Source: DATJUF01 sp035524095
GTDB taxonomy: Bacteria > Desulfobacterota > Binatia > Binatales > Binataceae
Length of the DNA: 18,166 nt
Assembly: GCA_035524095.1 (NCBI GenBank)
Contig: DATKPK010000087.1
Span: 1-18,166 of the forward strand
Reading direction: 5' to 3'
A program made the translations under genes and the position numbers. Under the pieces are notes generated by a model. That model did no database searches. It was not told the DNA's origin and saw nothing but the letters and a program-made list of their open reading frames with translations. Positions 1-6,976 of this stretch are shown here, piece after piece. Positions within the stretch are counted from its first letter, which is position 1, and every line of letters starts with the position of its first letter.

Positions 1-1
1 C

Positions 2-223
2 ACAGGAGTGCGGCCAACCGATCAGATCGCCGTACTGGGTCTACGCGCTGGTGACGCGGTGGGTGATCATACGGTAATTTTCGGTGGCCAAGGTGAGCGG
101 CTCGAATTGACCCATCGTGCACAAAGCCGGGAGGCACTCGCACGCGGAGCCTTGCGCGCAGCGGCGTGGCTAGAGCATCAGCCTAACGGTGTCTACACGA
201 TGCGCGACGTGCTCGGCCTCTAG
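2..223 (+). CDS. dapB: 4-hydroxy-tetrahydrodipicolinate reductase, C-terminal end (5' truncated)
   Basis: DapB reduces hydroxy-tetrahydrodipicolinate to tetrahydrodipicolinate with NAD(P)H in the cytosolic lysine/diaminopimelate pathway. Only the last 73 or so residues lie in the window; the frame is open to the left edge, so the GTG at 8 is an internal valine and not a start. The visible part matches the conserved end of DapB: a strand reading RAGDAVGDHTV, then GERLELTHRAQSR, the helix ARGALRAAAWL, and the terminal block GVYTMRDVLGL. These belong to the C-terminal substrate-binding and tetramerisation domain; the nucleotide-binding domain is outside the window. The gene ends in TAG and is followed after 64 bases by the regulator gene on the same strand. 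The family call is firm, but the completeness of the gene cannot be judged. Confidence 0.93.
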   Translation, partial: TGVRPTDQIAVLGLRAGDAVGDHTVIFGGQGERLELTHRAQSREALARGALRAAAWLEHQPNGVYTMRDVLGL

Positions 224-287
224 AGCCTCGGCCCGGTCGGCCGCAACAAGGGGGCGATGGCAGATCCTAACCCAACAATAAAATCTC

Positions 288-872
288 ATGCTCTCCGAAA
301 CCCTGCAGTCCGGCCTCCAGCGTTACGCTATCGGGAGCAAGGTTCGTGCGCTGCGGCTGCGCAAGAAAATAGGACTGGTGGAACTCGGGCGCCATACGGG
401 GCTTTCGGCTGCGCTGCTATCAAAGATCGAACGCGGGCGGCTGTTTCCCACGCTGCCGACACTTCTCAGGATCGCGCTGGTGTTCAACGTGAGCCTGGAG
501 CATTTTTTCGCGGAAGAGATCGGCGATCATCTGAGCTTGATCCGGCGTGACGAGCGGCTGAGCTTTGACGAGACTTTGGGTAGCGACAAAGCCGTTTACA
601 GCTTCGAATGCCTCGATTTCAAAGCCAAAGACCGCAAAATGCAGGTCTTCCACGCGCGCTTTCTCAGCAAAGACGGCGAGCGGCTGCTAACTCATCAGCA
701 CGACGGCTTCGAGTTCATCTATCAAATGACTGGAATACTTAAACTCTCGGTCGGTGATGAGGTCAGTACGTTGCGGCGCGGTGACACGGTTCATTTCGAC
801 TCGACCCGGAAGCATGGGTACCAAAGCCTTGGGACAATGCCGTGCATGGCGATCGTGATGGTTACGCCTTAA
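288..872 (+). CDS. XRE-family helix-turn-helix regulator with C-terminal cupin domain
   Basis: This 194-residue cytosolic protein is a probable DNA-binding regulator of the HTH_3 plus cupin type. Residues 17-70 form an XRE helix-turn-helix (VRALRLRKKIGLVELGRHTG, then LSKIERGRLFPTLPTL). Residues 115-192 form a small cupin barrel with a possible metal or ligand site: H136, H138 and E142 in THQHDGFEF, and H176 in the second motif. Members commonly sense a small ligand or control genes of amino-acid, polyamine or stress metabolism, but the ligand here is unknown. ATG 288 is the first possible start because an in-frame TAA lies at 279-281. No good ribosome-binding site precedes it. It follows dapB by 64 bases on the same strand, so co-transcription is possible but unproven. 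It is convergent with the membrane-protein gene at 949-1959. Confidence 0.88.
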   Translation: MLSETLQSGLQRYAIGSKVRALRLRKKIGLVELGRHTGLSAALLSKIERGRLFPTLPTLLRIALVFNVSLEHFFAEEIGDHLSLIRRDERLSFDETLGSDKAVYSFECLDFKAKDRKMQVFHARFLSKDGERLLTHQHDGFEFIYQMTGILKLSVGDEVSTLRRGDTVHFDSTRKHGYQSLGTMPCMAIVMVTP

Positions 873-880
873 GCGAAGAG

Positions 881-907
881 AAAAGCCGGATGGGCGTAAC
901 CCATCCG
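881..907 (-). terminator. Rho-independent terminator of the 949-1959 gene
   Basis: A perfect 8-bp stem (CGGATGGG at 887-894, CCCATCCG at 900-907) encloses the loop CGTAA. Read on the minus strand it is followed by GCTTTTCTCTT, a short T-rich tail, 41 bases beyond the stop of the membrane-protein gene. On the plus strand the tail is not T-rich, so it fits the minus-strand gene better, although the hairpin could also slow readthrough from the regulator gene. Confidence 0.65.
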
Positions 908-948
908 ACCGTCAGCTAATCTCTAGAAATTAGTCAAATCGCCGCGCC

Positions 949-1959
949 TCAATGATGAGTGCCAGCGGCTGCTGGACGATCAATGTGCCCTTCGGTACGC
1001 AAGGCCACCCAGCGCTCGCGGATGCGCGGAACGACGCGTGGATGACGAATCTCATAGAAGGCGATTATGGCAGCCAGCGCCGTGACGTTCCCGCCAACAA
1101 TATTCCACCACCCGATCTCCTGCATCGCACTCTGCGCTAGAAAAGTTACGAAAGCCGCGAAGCATAGCTCGAACCATACGAAGAGGACGAGCGTGCCGAG
1201 AGCGAGTAGTGGTTCATACTCGGACGCGGCCATCGTAATCGAAGCGGCGATGCCGAACATAATAAATGCGAAAAAGTGCAGGACTGTGTAGCCGAGGACA
1301 AGTGCGGCGGTGACAGCGAAGCCCTGCGGCTCAGCCATGCCGTTGAAGATGATCGCGCCGAGCAGAGCCGGAGTGCGGAACGGATGGCCGATAGCGACGT
1401 CGTAAATCAGGAACCACACGGCCACGATCAAACCGCCCATGAGACCAGCAAGAACGCCTTCGCGCACGACAGCAGTCCAAGGGCCGAAGAGATTTTCAGC
1501 CAGCGCCGGATGCCGCCACAAGAAAAAGGTAAGCATCGCCGCGGTCGCCAGCAGATTGCCGCTCATGCCTTTCCAGATACTCACAGCGGCTTGAGCGGCT
1601 GGTCCGAGCAAGATGATCAGCGCGATAAAAAAGACCTCAAAGCCGATGGTGAAAATCAGGAGCGTCCCGAACATCTCGGGATGGTCTTCGGAGGCATCGA
1701 TGAGCAAGGCGCCGATGATGCCGATTACGATAAAGGCGAGAAAGTGGACGATTGTGTATTCGGTCACGAGGGTCCATGCGATGGTGGTCACGACCGGCTG
1801 CCGGACGCCGTGAAGAAGCGCCGCAGAAAGAATCGCGGGGGTTTCCAGCGGATGGCCTTGCGCAGCGTCAAAGATAAAAAACCAAGCGGCAATTACGAAC
1901 CCGCCGATCAGGCCCGCGATTGCGCCATCTGTAATGATTCGAGTTCTCGATTGCCGCAT
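949..1959 (-). CDS. Eight-helix membrane protein made of two tandem four-helix repeats, function unknown
   Basis: I do not recognise a characterised family. The 336-residue protein is strongly hydrophobic with about eight membrane helices. Residues 11-151 and 167-307 are homologous halves. Compare GLIGGFVIAAWFFIFD with GLMGGLIVAVWFLIYD, then GHPLETPA with GHPFRTPA, YTIVHFLAFI with YTVLHFFAFI, GTLLIFTIGFE with GTLVLFVWFE, and WRHP with IRHP. Polar residues sit at matching membrane positions: D31/D187, H72/H228, E108/E264 and N135/N291. These could line a pore, proton path or metal site (inference). ATG 1959 is chosen because GGAGG lies 8 bases upstream; a longer reading to 2085 would add 42 polar residues with no such site. 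It lies downstream of ctaG on the same strand, separated by 316 bases, with its own candidate promoter and terminator. A respiratory link is possible only by position. Confidence 0.85.
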   Translation of the reverse strand: MRQSRTRIITDGAIAGLIGGFVIAAWFFIFDAAQGHPLETPAILSAALLHGVRQPVVTTIAWTLVTEYTIVHFLAFIVIGIIGALLIDASEDHPEMFGTLLIFTIGFEVFFIALIILLGPAAQAAVSIWKGMSGNLLATAAMLTFFLWRHPALAENLFGPWTAVVREGVLAGLMGGLIVAVWFLIYDVAIGHPFRTPALLGAIIFNGMAEPQGFAVTAALVLGYTVLHFFAFIMFGIAASITMAASEYEPLLALGTLVLFVWFELCFAAFVTFLAQSAMQEIGWWNIVGGNVTALAAIIAFYEIRHPRVVPRIRERWVALRTEGHIDRPAAAGTHH

Positions 1960-1967
1960 ACAACATT

Positions 1968-1972
1968 CCTCC
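1968..1972 (-). promoter_or_regulatory. Ribosome-binding site that sets the start at 1959
   Basis: The minus strand reads TTGGAGG here, a strong Shine-Dalgarno sequence 8 bases before ATG 1959. It supports the shorter 336-residue form over the 378-residue open frame. Confidence 0.8.
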
Positions 1973-2096
1973 AAGGTTTGTCTATTCGTGCGGGCCAAGG
2001 AGCCGGTTATCGAGGATATGGTAACCGTTCGGTCCGCGCGTTGGCGGAGCCGGCCGAGGATGAAGGGGAGTTCCGGCCCTGGCATCCTCTTCTCCA

Positions 2097-2125
2097 GCTA
2101 TAAGCCCACCAGACCAAATAAACAA
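2097..2125 (-). promoter_or_regulatory. Candidate sigma-70-type promoter for the 949-1959 gene
   Basis: On the minus strand, TTGTTT (2120-2125) and TATAGC (2097-2102) are separated by exactly 17 bases in an A/T-rich patch directly beyond an A/T-rich hairpin. Each box matches the consensus at four of six positions, so this is suggestive only. Confidence 0.3.
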
Positions 2126-2202
2126 GATTTACTTATAAATCACTGACACGCGCGCTAACGCGTATTCCGTCTTGACGCCGGATTTACGGACGCAAACGGT
2201 AA

Positions 2203-2222
2203 CCGCATAGCCGCTATCGCGG
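2203..2222 (-). terminator. Possible terminator after the ACIII-caa3 operon
   Basis: CCGC-ATAG at 2203-2210 pairs with CTAT-(C)-GCGG at 2214-2222 across a 3-base loop, with one bulged base. It starts 53 bases past the ctaG stop on the minus strand. The sequence after it (TTACCGTTTGCG) has only short T runs, so it may be a weak or factor-assisted terminator, or an RNA-stabilising hairpin. Confidence 0.35.
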
Positions 2223-2275
2223 ACCTATGGTGAGGTTAGAGTTGGGAAGATTCGAAAGAAAACGAAGGATGAGGA

Positions 2276-3082
2276 TTAGACGGTCGGGCGGAGCACGTGT
2301 ACCGGGGCTGGAGTCTGACGATTGATGGCCGGCACCTCGCTATCCTCACGCATCGCCCAACGGAAGAAGATGCCCGTGAAGATGAACATGATGTAGACGC
2401 CCTGCCCTATCCACATAATCAGCCCGCCCAGCACTTGATCAGCCATCGGGGTGAGCCCGAATGGATGGGGGCTGATGTCGTAATAGATGTAGAGCACCGA
2501 CTCCGCCATCGTGATTGGCGCAGCGACGGCGGTCATCGGAATCATCAGCATAAACAGGTAAAGAATCTGTACCGGATAGGAAAGGCGGGGATATTCCGGC
2601 AACGGGCTCAGGAGCGGCCACCAGAGCAAGACGCCGACAATGAGCAATATCGTGTGGATACCGCCGTAAAATTGCTGAGCGTGACAGACACGATCGCAGA
2701 CAGCGGGATAATGGATCAGCGTGAAGGTGGCGGCAAACAGGAGAAACGCTATGATCGGACGGGTAATCACCCGCGCGAATGGCTCAATGAAGCGATTGGT
2801 CAATACCGGCCGCACCATCCAAGCCGGCATCCCAAGTAGAAAGAGCGGAGGGAACACAAATGCGATCAGCATTTGCTGAAAAATATATGCAGCGAAGAAA
2901 CGACCGCGCGCGAATTCGTCAATGGGACCGGTGAGGGTGAGGAACAGCGCGATAAGCGAGCAGCTGAATGCCAGAGTCTGCCGAGGCGTCGGGCGGCGAC
3001 CCATCAGCACGATCGCGCTGATATAAACAAGCGCTATAGCGGCGATCGCGATCAGGTATTGCGGTTCGGCTTCCCAAGTCAT
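2276..3082 (-). CDS. ctaG: CtaG-type (Bacillus caa3 family) cytochrome c oxidase assembly membrane protein
   Basis: This 268-residue, roughly seven-helix inner-membrane protein is the last gene of the operon. It resembles the CtaG_Bsu/caa3_CtaG family, needed to build active caa3 oxidase and unrelated to Cox11. Family-like blocks are TGPIDEFA (51-58), PPLFLLGMPAWMVRPVL (78-94), TRPIIAFLLF (107-116), IHYPAVCD (123-130), WWPLLSPLPEYP (154-165) and DQVLGGLIMW (215-224). The segment AAYIFQQML (64-72) has Tyr66 and Gln70 where I remember a histidine-containing AHMxQ-type motif in better-known members. H124, H134 and H143 remain. ATG 3082 is preferred: it lies 16 bases after the ctaF stop and right before the first helix. 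The open frame reaches back to a TTG at 3139 inside ctaF, giving 287 residues. No strong ribosome-binding site decides between them. Confidence 0.85.
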   Translation of the reverse strand: MTWEAEPQYLIAIAAIALVYISAIVLMGRRPTPRQTLAFSCSLIALFLTLTGPIDEFARGRFFAAYIFQQMLIAFVFPPLFLLGMPAWMVRPVLTNRFIEPFARVITRPIIAFLLFAATFTLIHYPAVCDRVCHAQQFYGGIHTILLIVGVLLWWPLLSPLPEYPRLSYPVQILYLFMLMIPMTAVAAPITMAESVLYIYYDISPHPFGLTPMADQVLGGLIMWIGQGVYIMFIFTGIFFRWAMREDSEVPAINRQTPAPVHVLRPTV

Positions 3083-3098
3083 GGTGGCAACGAGCCGA

Positions 3099-3458
3099 CT
3101 AAAGTATACCTCCAGCCGAATGGCGGCCCAAATAGACAAACAGCAGCATCAGTGAAGTGACGATCAAGGCAGCGAGCAGTAACGGAAAGACAAAGAGCAC
3201 CGAGAAGGTCAAGTTGTCGTACTTGAGATGCATGTAGAACATCGCCACCAGGATGAATTTCAGGATGGCGAGAATTACCAGCAAGGGAACCAGCACGACC
3301 TGGAGAAATGGCGCGTAGAACACTCCGATTTCCATCGCAGTCAGTACGATGAGTACGACTGCAACCAGGATGTAGACACTGGCTTGGGGATGCTCATGGT
3401 CCCCGGTTTCGTGAACGTGCGCGCCGTGATGAACGTCTTCGATGGCGTGGTCGCTCAT
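3099..3458 (-). CDS. ctaF: Cytochrome c oxidase subunit IV, small three-helix type
   Basis: This 119-residue protein matches the prokaryotic subunit IV (COX4_pro) pattern: a polar N-terminus and three membrane helices at about 27-45, 50-75 and 84-110. The characteristic block KFILVAMFYMHLKYD (67-81) spans the end of the second helix and the following loop. In the oxidase it packs on the subunit I/III core and has no redox cofactor. The start at 3458 is set by an ATGA overlap with the ctaDE stop, which implies translational coupling; a longer reading to 3509 would run inside ctaDE. The N-terminus is unusually rich in histidine, with seven in the first 23 residues (H4, H10, H11, H14, H16, H21, H23). 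Confidence 0.9.
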   Translation of the reverse strand: MSDHAIEDVHHGAHVHETGDHEHPQASVYILVAVVLIVLTAMEIGVFYAPFLQVVLVPLLVILAILKFILVAMFYMHLKYDNLTFSVLFVFPLLLAALIVTSLMLLFVYLGRHSAGGIL

Positions 3459-5917
3459 GCGTGTTTCACTGTCCTCATCAGGTAGATCAGGGTGAAGATG
3501 ACCACCCATACAATGTCAACGAAATGCCAATACAGGCCGCAAACTTCGACTGCGATAGCTCGCTTGCTATCGATTTTCCCCATTATTCCGGCTACCGCGA
3601 GAACCAGCAGCCACGTCACGCCGATCAGGACGTGAAAGCCGTGAAAGCCCACCAGCGTGTAGAAGCACTGACTAAACAGGTTAGTGTTGTAGTGCATCCC
3701 CGCCATGTAGAAATCGGTGAACTCGTAGACTTGGCCACCAAGGAAAATCAGCCCAAAGAAAGCAGTACCCAGCAGCCAGAAGGTACCCCAGAACTTGTCA
3801 TTACGCTGATAACCGGCGAGAGCCAAGACCATCAGCAAACTCGACATCAAAAGGATGAAGGTACTGAATGAGGTCAGCGGAATGTTGAGGATGTCGGCAT
3901 CGGGGCCACCGAGATTGCGCGACTTGTAGACCATGTAGGTCGAGATAAGGCTGGCGAAAAAGACGCATTCGGAACCGATGAACGACCAGAGGCCAAGTTT
4001 GCGGTTGTCTAAGCCGAGGAAACTTTCGTGGATCTGATGCTCATTATCCTCGCCCCAATTGATGTACTCGAAGGACATCGAGACAGCCCCAAAGACCAGC
4101 AGGCCCGCGCCGAGCAGAACCACGCGGTACCATTCGATCAGCATACCAGTGCCCATCATCATGATGCCGAAGGCGATCAGAATCGGATACAGCGACGGCG
4201 CGGGGATGTGGATTTTGGATATGACTTCCTCGTTTACCGGTTCAGGGATGTAGGTACGGCCCTCGCCCTCAAGGCCGGACGCCTCAACATCACCGTACTT
4301 CTCGACCCAGAAGGCGTCGCGCGAGGTTACAGTCGGCACATTGACGAAGTTGTAAACCGGTGGAGGTGAGGGGATCGACCATTCGAGCGTGCGGGCATCC
4401 CACGGGTCGGCGGAGGCAGGCTCGCCGTGCAGCCAACTCCAAGCGATATTGACGAAGAAGAAAAGGAAGCCGATGCCGAGGATAAAGGCGTTGATGCTCT
4501 CGAACTTGTTCCAGAAATTCCAGCCCATATCGGGCGCATAGGTATAAATGCGCCGAGGCATGCCCCATTCGCCGAGGAAATGCATCGGGAAGAAGGTCGC
4601 ATTGAAAGCCCAAGCGGTGATCCAAAAATGCCACTTGCCGAGGGTTTCGTTCATCAGCCGGCCGCTTACTTTCGGGAAGTAGTAATAGAAGCCTGCCAAG
4701 ATACCCATCAGCACGCCGCCGAAGAGCACGTAATGGAAGTGGGCAACAACGATGTAGGTGTCGGTTTGCTCGAGGTCGATAGGCGCACTGGCGTGCATAA
4801 CGCCGCTCAAGCCGCCGATGGTAAACTCGAGAATGAATCCGAGTGCGAAGAGCATCGCGGTGGTGAAGCGCAATCGCCCGCCCCACACCGTTGCGATCCA
4901 CGAGAAGATTTTGACGCCGGTCGGAATCGCGATCAGCATCGAAGTGATCGAGAATGCGCTGTCGGCCACCGGACCCATACCGGTCGCGAACATGTGATGA
5001 CCCCAGACGCCATAGGACAGGAAGGCGATCAGGATGATCGAATAGGCCATCATCGGATAGCCAAACAGCGGCTTGCGCGAGAAGACCGGAATGACTTCGG
5101 AAATTAGGCCGAAGGCCGGGAGGGCCATAATGTAAACTTCGGGATGGCCGAAGATCCAGAATAGATGCTGCCAGAGCATCGGCGTGGCACCGGCGATGAC
5201 GCGATAGAAATGGGCATCGAAATAGCGATCGGCGAACAGGAAGATCAGGCCGACGGTAATTGCCGGGAAGGCAAGCAGAACAAGAATGACGGTGACAAGA
5301 ATCGCCCAGATGAACATCGGCATGCGCATGAAAGTCATGCCGGGGGCGCGCATATTCACGATCGTGACGAAGAAGTTCAGTCCGCTCATGACGGATGAGA
5401 CGCCGAGTACGAGCAGGCCGATATCGTAAAAGTCGATATTCAGACCAGGCGCATAATAGCGTTCCGTGAGATTGGCATAACCGAACCATCCACCGTTGGG
5501 GGCTTGGCCGAAGAGCCAGCCGAGGTTCAGCGAAATCGCGCCGAATAGAAAGATCCAGTAACTGAGGGCATTAAGACGGGGAAAGGCGACGTCGCGCGCG
5601 CCTATATGTAATGGGATCAGGAAATTGCCGAAGAAGCCGGTTTCCAGCGGCATGATGACCAGGAAGATCATGGTCAAGCCGTGCATCGTAAAGATTTGAT
5701 TGTAGAAGTCGGCTGAGAGCAGCGTGTTATTCGGGACAATGAGCTGCGCCCGAATCAGCATCGCCTCAAGGCCGCCGACCATCATGAAGACGAGGGCAGT
5801 GACGCCGTAGAAGATCGCGACGCGCTTGTGGTCGATGGTGGTTATCCAGCCATAGATCCCACCGCCTTCGAGATAATTGGCTTGTTCGATATGTAGGGGC
5901 TTTGGTTGGGCAGCCAT
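3455..5917 (-). CDS. ctaD: Cytochrome c oxidase, fused subunits I and III (caa3 type)
   Basis: This 820-residue fusion joins the catalytic subunit I to subunit III. Subunit I ligands are visible: H79 and H395 for haem a; H393 for haem a3; H258, H307 and H308 for CuB; and Y262 in GHPEVY for the His-Tyr crosslink. E260 in the same motif, D109 and N116 of the D channel, and T333/K336 of the K channel (PTGVK) mark an A1-type proton-pumping oxidase. After a soluble linker (about 515-575) come two extra helices, then a five-helix subunit III domain (637-815) with GFHGFHVLIG and YWHFVDIVW. The frame is unbroken, so this is a genuine fusion, as known for Thermus caa3. GAGGA lies 5 bases before ATG 5917, and the ctaC stop is 9 bases upstream. 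A symbol such as ctaDE would describe it better. Confidence 0.96.
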   Translation of the reverse strand: MAAQPKPLHIEQANYLEGGGIYGWITTIDHKRVAIFYGVTALVFMMVGGLEAMLIRAQLIVPNNTLLSADFYNQIFTMHGLTMIFLVIMPLETGFFGNFLIPLHIGARDVAFPRLNALSYWIFLFGAISLNLGWLFGQAPNGGWFGYANLTERYYAPGLNIDFYDIGLLVLGVSSVMSGLNFFVTIVNMRAPGMTFMRMPMFIWAILVTVILVLLAFPAITVGLIFLFADRYFDAHFYRVIAGATPMLWQHLFWIFGHPEVYIMALPAFGLISEVIPVFSRKPLFGYPMMAYSIILIAFLSYGVWGHHMFATGMGPVADSAFSITSMLIAIPTGVKIFSWIATVWGGRLRFTTAMLFALGFILEFTIGGLSGVMHASAPIDLEQTDTYIVVAHFHYVLFGGVLMGILAGFYYYFPKVSGRLMNETLGKWHFWITAWAFNATFFPMHFLGEWGMPRRIYTYAPDMGWNFWNKFESINAFILGIGFLFFFVNIAWSWLHGEPASADPWDARTLEWSIPSPPPVYNFVNVPTVTSRDAFWVEKYGDVEASGLEGEGRTYIPEPVNEEVISKIHIPAPSLYPILIAFGIMMMGTGMLIEWYRVVLLGAGLLVFGAVSMSFEYINWGEDNEHQIHESFLGLDNRKLGLWSFIGSECVFFASLISTYMVYKSRNLGGPDADILNIPLTSFSTFILLMSSLLMVLALAGYQRNDKFWGTFWLLGTAFFGLIFLGGQVYEFTDFYMAGMHYNTNLFSQCFYTLVGFHGFHVLIGVTWLLVLAVAGIMGKIDSKRAIAVEVCGLYWHFVDIVWVVIFTLIYLMRTVKHA

Positions 5918-5926
5918 GACGATCCT

Positions 5927-6976
5927 CTATTTAAGGCTCTCTAGATAGGCGACCAAGTCGTTCAAATCTTTACCCCGCAGGCCGAGCTCGGGCATGTTCG
6001 CACCGGGTTTGACGGCGTCGGGATTCTTTATCCACAGCGCCACATTATCCGGCGTATTGTCGAGAATGCTTCCTGCGAGCGTGGTGCGGCTGCCGAAATG
6101 GGTCAAATCAGGTCCACGGAAACCATAGGTGTACTGCTTGGAAAAGCCCGACACACCTTTAATTGTATGGCAAATCGCGCAGGGGGCATCGGCGAAAATC
6201 TTGGCGCCGGCAGCGGCATCGCCTCCGGTGGGTTTCACCGGCGGCGAGTTCTGGTGGGCGACCCAGGCATCGAAATCAGACGGAGTATCGACGATCACAC
6301 GGAACCGCATGTTGGCATGCGAGGCGCCGCAAAATTCAGCACATTGGCCATAGTAGTAGCCGGGTACCGTAGCGACCAAAGTAAGTTGGTTGGCCTGCCC
6401 GGGAACTACGTCTCGTTTACCGCCAAGAGCGGGCATGAAAAAGCTATGAATGACGTCTTCGGACAATAGCTCGAAGTGAATCTGCCGATTTGCCGGAATG
6501 TGAAGTTCGTCAGCGGTTGTAACGCCGAGCGAGGGAATATGAAACTCCCACCACCATTGATGAGCGACAACCTGTACTCGCAACGTATCGGGCGACCAGT
6601 CATAAGGCTGTGTGTGAATAATTGCACGCACTGTCGGGACAGTGATCGCGAGCAGGATCAGCGCAGGAATCAACGTCCAGCCGACCTCCAAGTAGAGGTC
6701 GGCGTGCTTGTGCGACGGAGCCTCGGAATCGCCGGGACGAGTCGAGAAGAAAAAAATCGCACCGAGCCAAGCCACGACCACGACGACCAAAACAATCGAA
6801 TCGAGAATGGTGACTTCTTTGAAGAGCCAGAGTACCTCTGAGGCGAGATCGGACTTTTGCGACAGGGTCGTCATCGGATAGACATTATCGCCGCCGCATC
6901 CGCTCAGCAGGGCGGCAAGGCACGCCGCGGCGGCGAGTAACCCAAAGAACCGGTTATTTCCGCGTTGCGGTCTCAT
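5927..6976 (-). CDS. ctaC: Cytochrome c oxidase subunit II with CuA site and C-terminal cytochrome c domain
   Basis: This 349-residue subunit receives electrons for the oxidase on the outer face of the inner membrane. It has a lipoprotein signal with lipobox LLSGC (acylated Cys27) and two membrane helices (about 53-78 and 96-118), followed by the cupredoxin domain. That domain begins with the aromatic patch QWWWEF and carries CuA ligands H177, C212, E214 (main chain), C216, H220 and M223. A fused class I cytochrome c domain (about 250-349) binds haem through CAICH (C266, C269, H270), with M328 in GANMPEL as the likely sixth ligand. This makes the enzyme caa3-type. ATG 6976 forms a TGATG overlap with the actF stop. 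A GTG at 6979 would add one residue and cannot be excluded. Confidence 0.96.
   Translation of the reverse strand: MRPQRGNNRFFGLLAAAACLAALLSGCGGDNVYPMTTLSQKSDLASEVLWLFKEVTILDSIVLVVVVVAWLGAIFFFSTRPGDSEAPSHKHADLYLEVGWTLIPALILLAITVPTVRAIIHTQPYDWSPDTLRVQVVAHQWWWEFHIPSLGVTTADELHIPANRQIHFELLSEDVIHSFFMPALGGKRDVVPGQANQLTLVATVPGYYYGQCAEFCGASHANMRFRVIVDTPSDFDAWVAHQNSPPVKPTGGDAAAGAKIFADAPCAICHTIKGVSGFSKQYTYGFRGPDLTHFGSRTTLAGSILDNTPDNVALWIKNPDAVKPGANMPELGLRGKDLNDLVAYLESLK

Larger units (their letters stand above)
1960..2275. other. Intergenic region between ctaG and the duplicated membrane-protein gene
   Basis: This 316-base gap has no convincing gene. It holds an A/T-rich hairpin at 2126-2141 (GATTTA, loop CTTA, TAAATC), a G/C-rich one at 2150-2165 (ACGCG, loop CGCTAA, CGCGT), the candidate terminator at 2203-2222 and a candidate minus-strand promoter at 2097-2125. 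If that promoter is used, the transcript has a leader of about 130 bases before ATG 1959. A regulatory leader is possible but nothing recognisable is seen in it. Confidence 0.6.

Noticed and set aside
8..10. GTG at position 8 as a gene start
   Set aside because: The frame is open to the left edge and the protein aligns with the interior of DapB, so this is a truncated gene.
257..550. 97-codon plus-strand frame overlapping the start of the HTH-cupin gene
   Set aside because: The other frame encodes a clear helix-turn-helix and cupin; this one has no recognisable pattern.
1276..2103. Long plus-strand open frame (275 codons) opposite the duplicated membrane protein
   Set aside because: It is rich in charged residues with no domain pattern and lies exactly antisense to a clear membrane protein with its own ribosome-binding site; a shadow frame.
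3083..3139. 19-residue extension of ctaG to TTG 3139
   Set aside because: It would overlap ctaF by 41 bases and use a rare start. ATG 3082 sits just after the ctaF stop; the choice is not certain.
4427..5107. 226-codon plus-strand frame opposite ctaDE
   Set aside because: It has low-complexity acidic and histidine composition and is antisense to conserved oxidase helices; no start signal.
4290..5489. 399-codon minus-strand frame inside ctaDE
   Set aside because: It is very rich in Arg, Leu and His and overlaps the conserved catalytic core of ctaDE in another frame; typical of a G/C-rich shadow.
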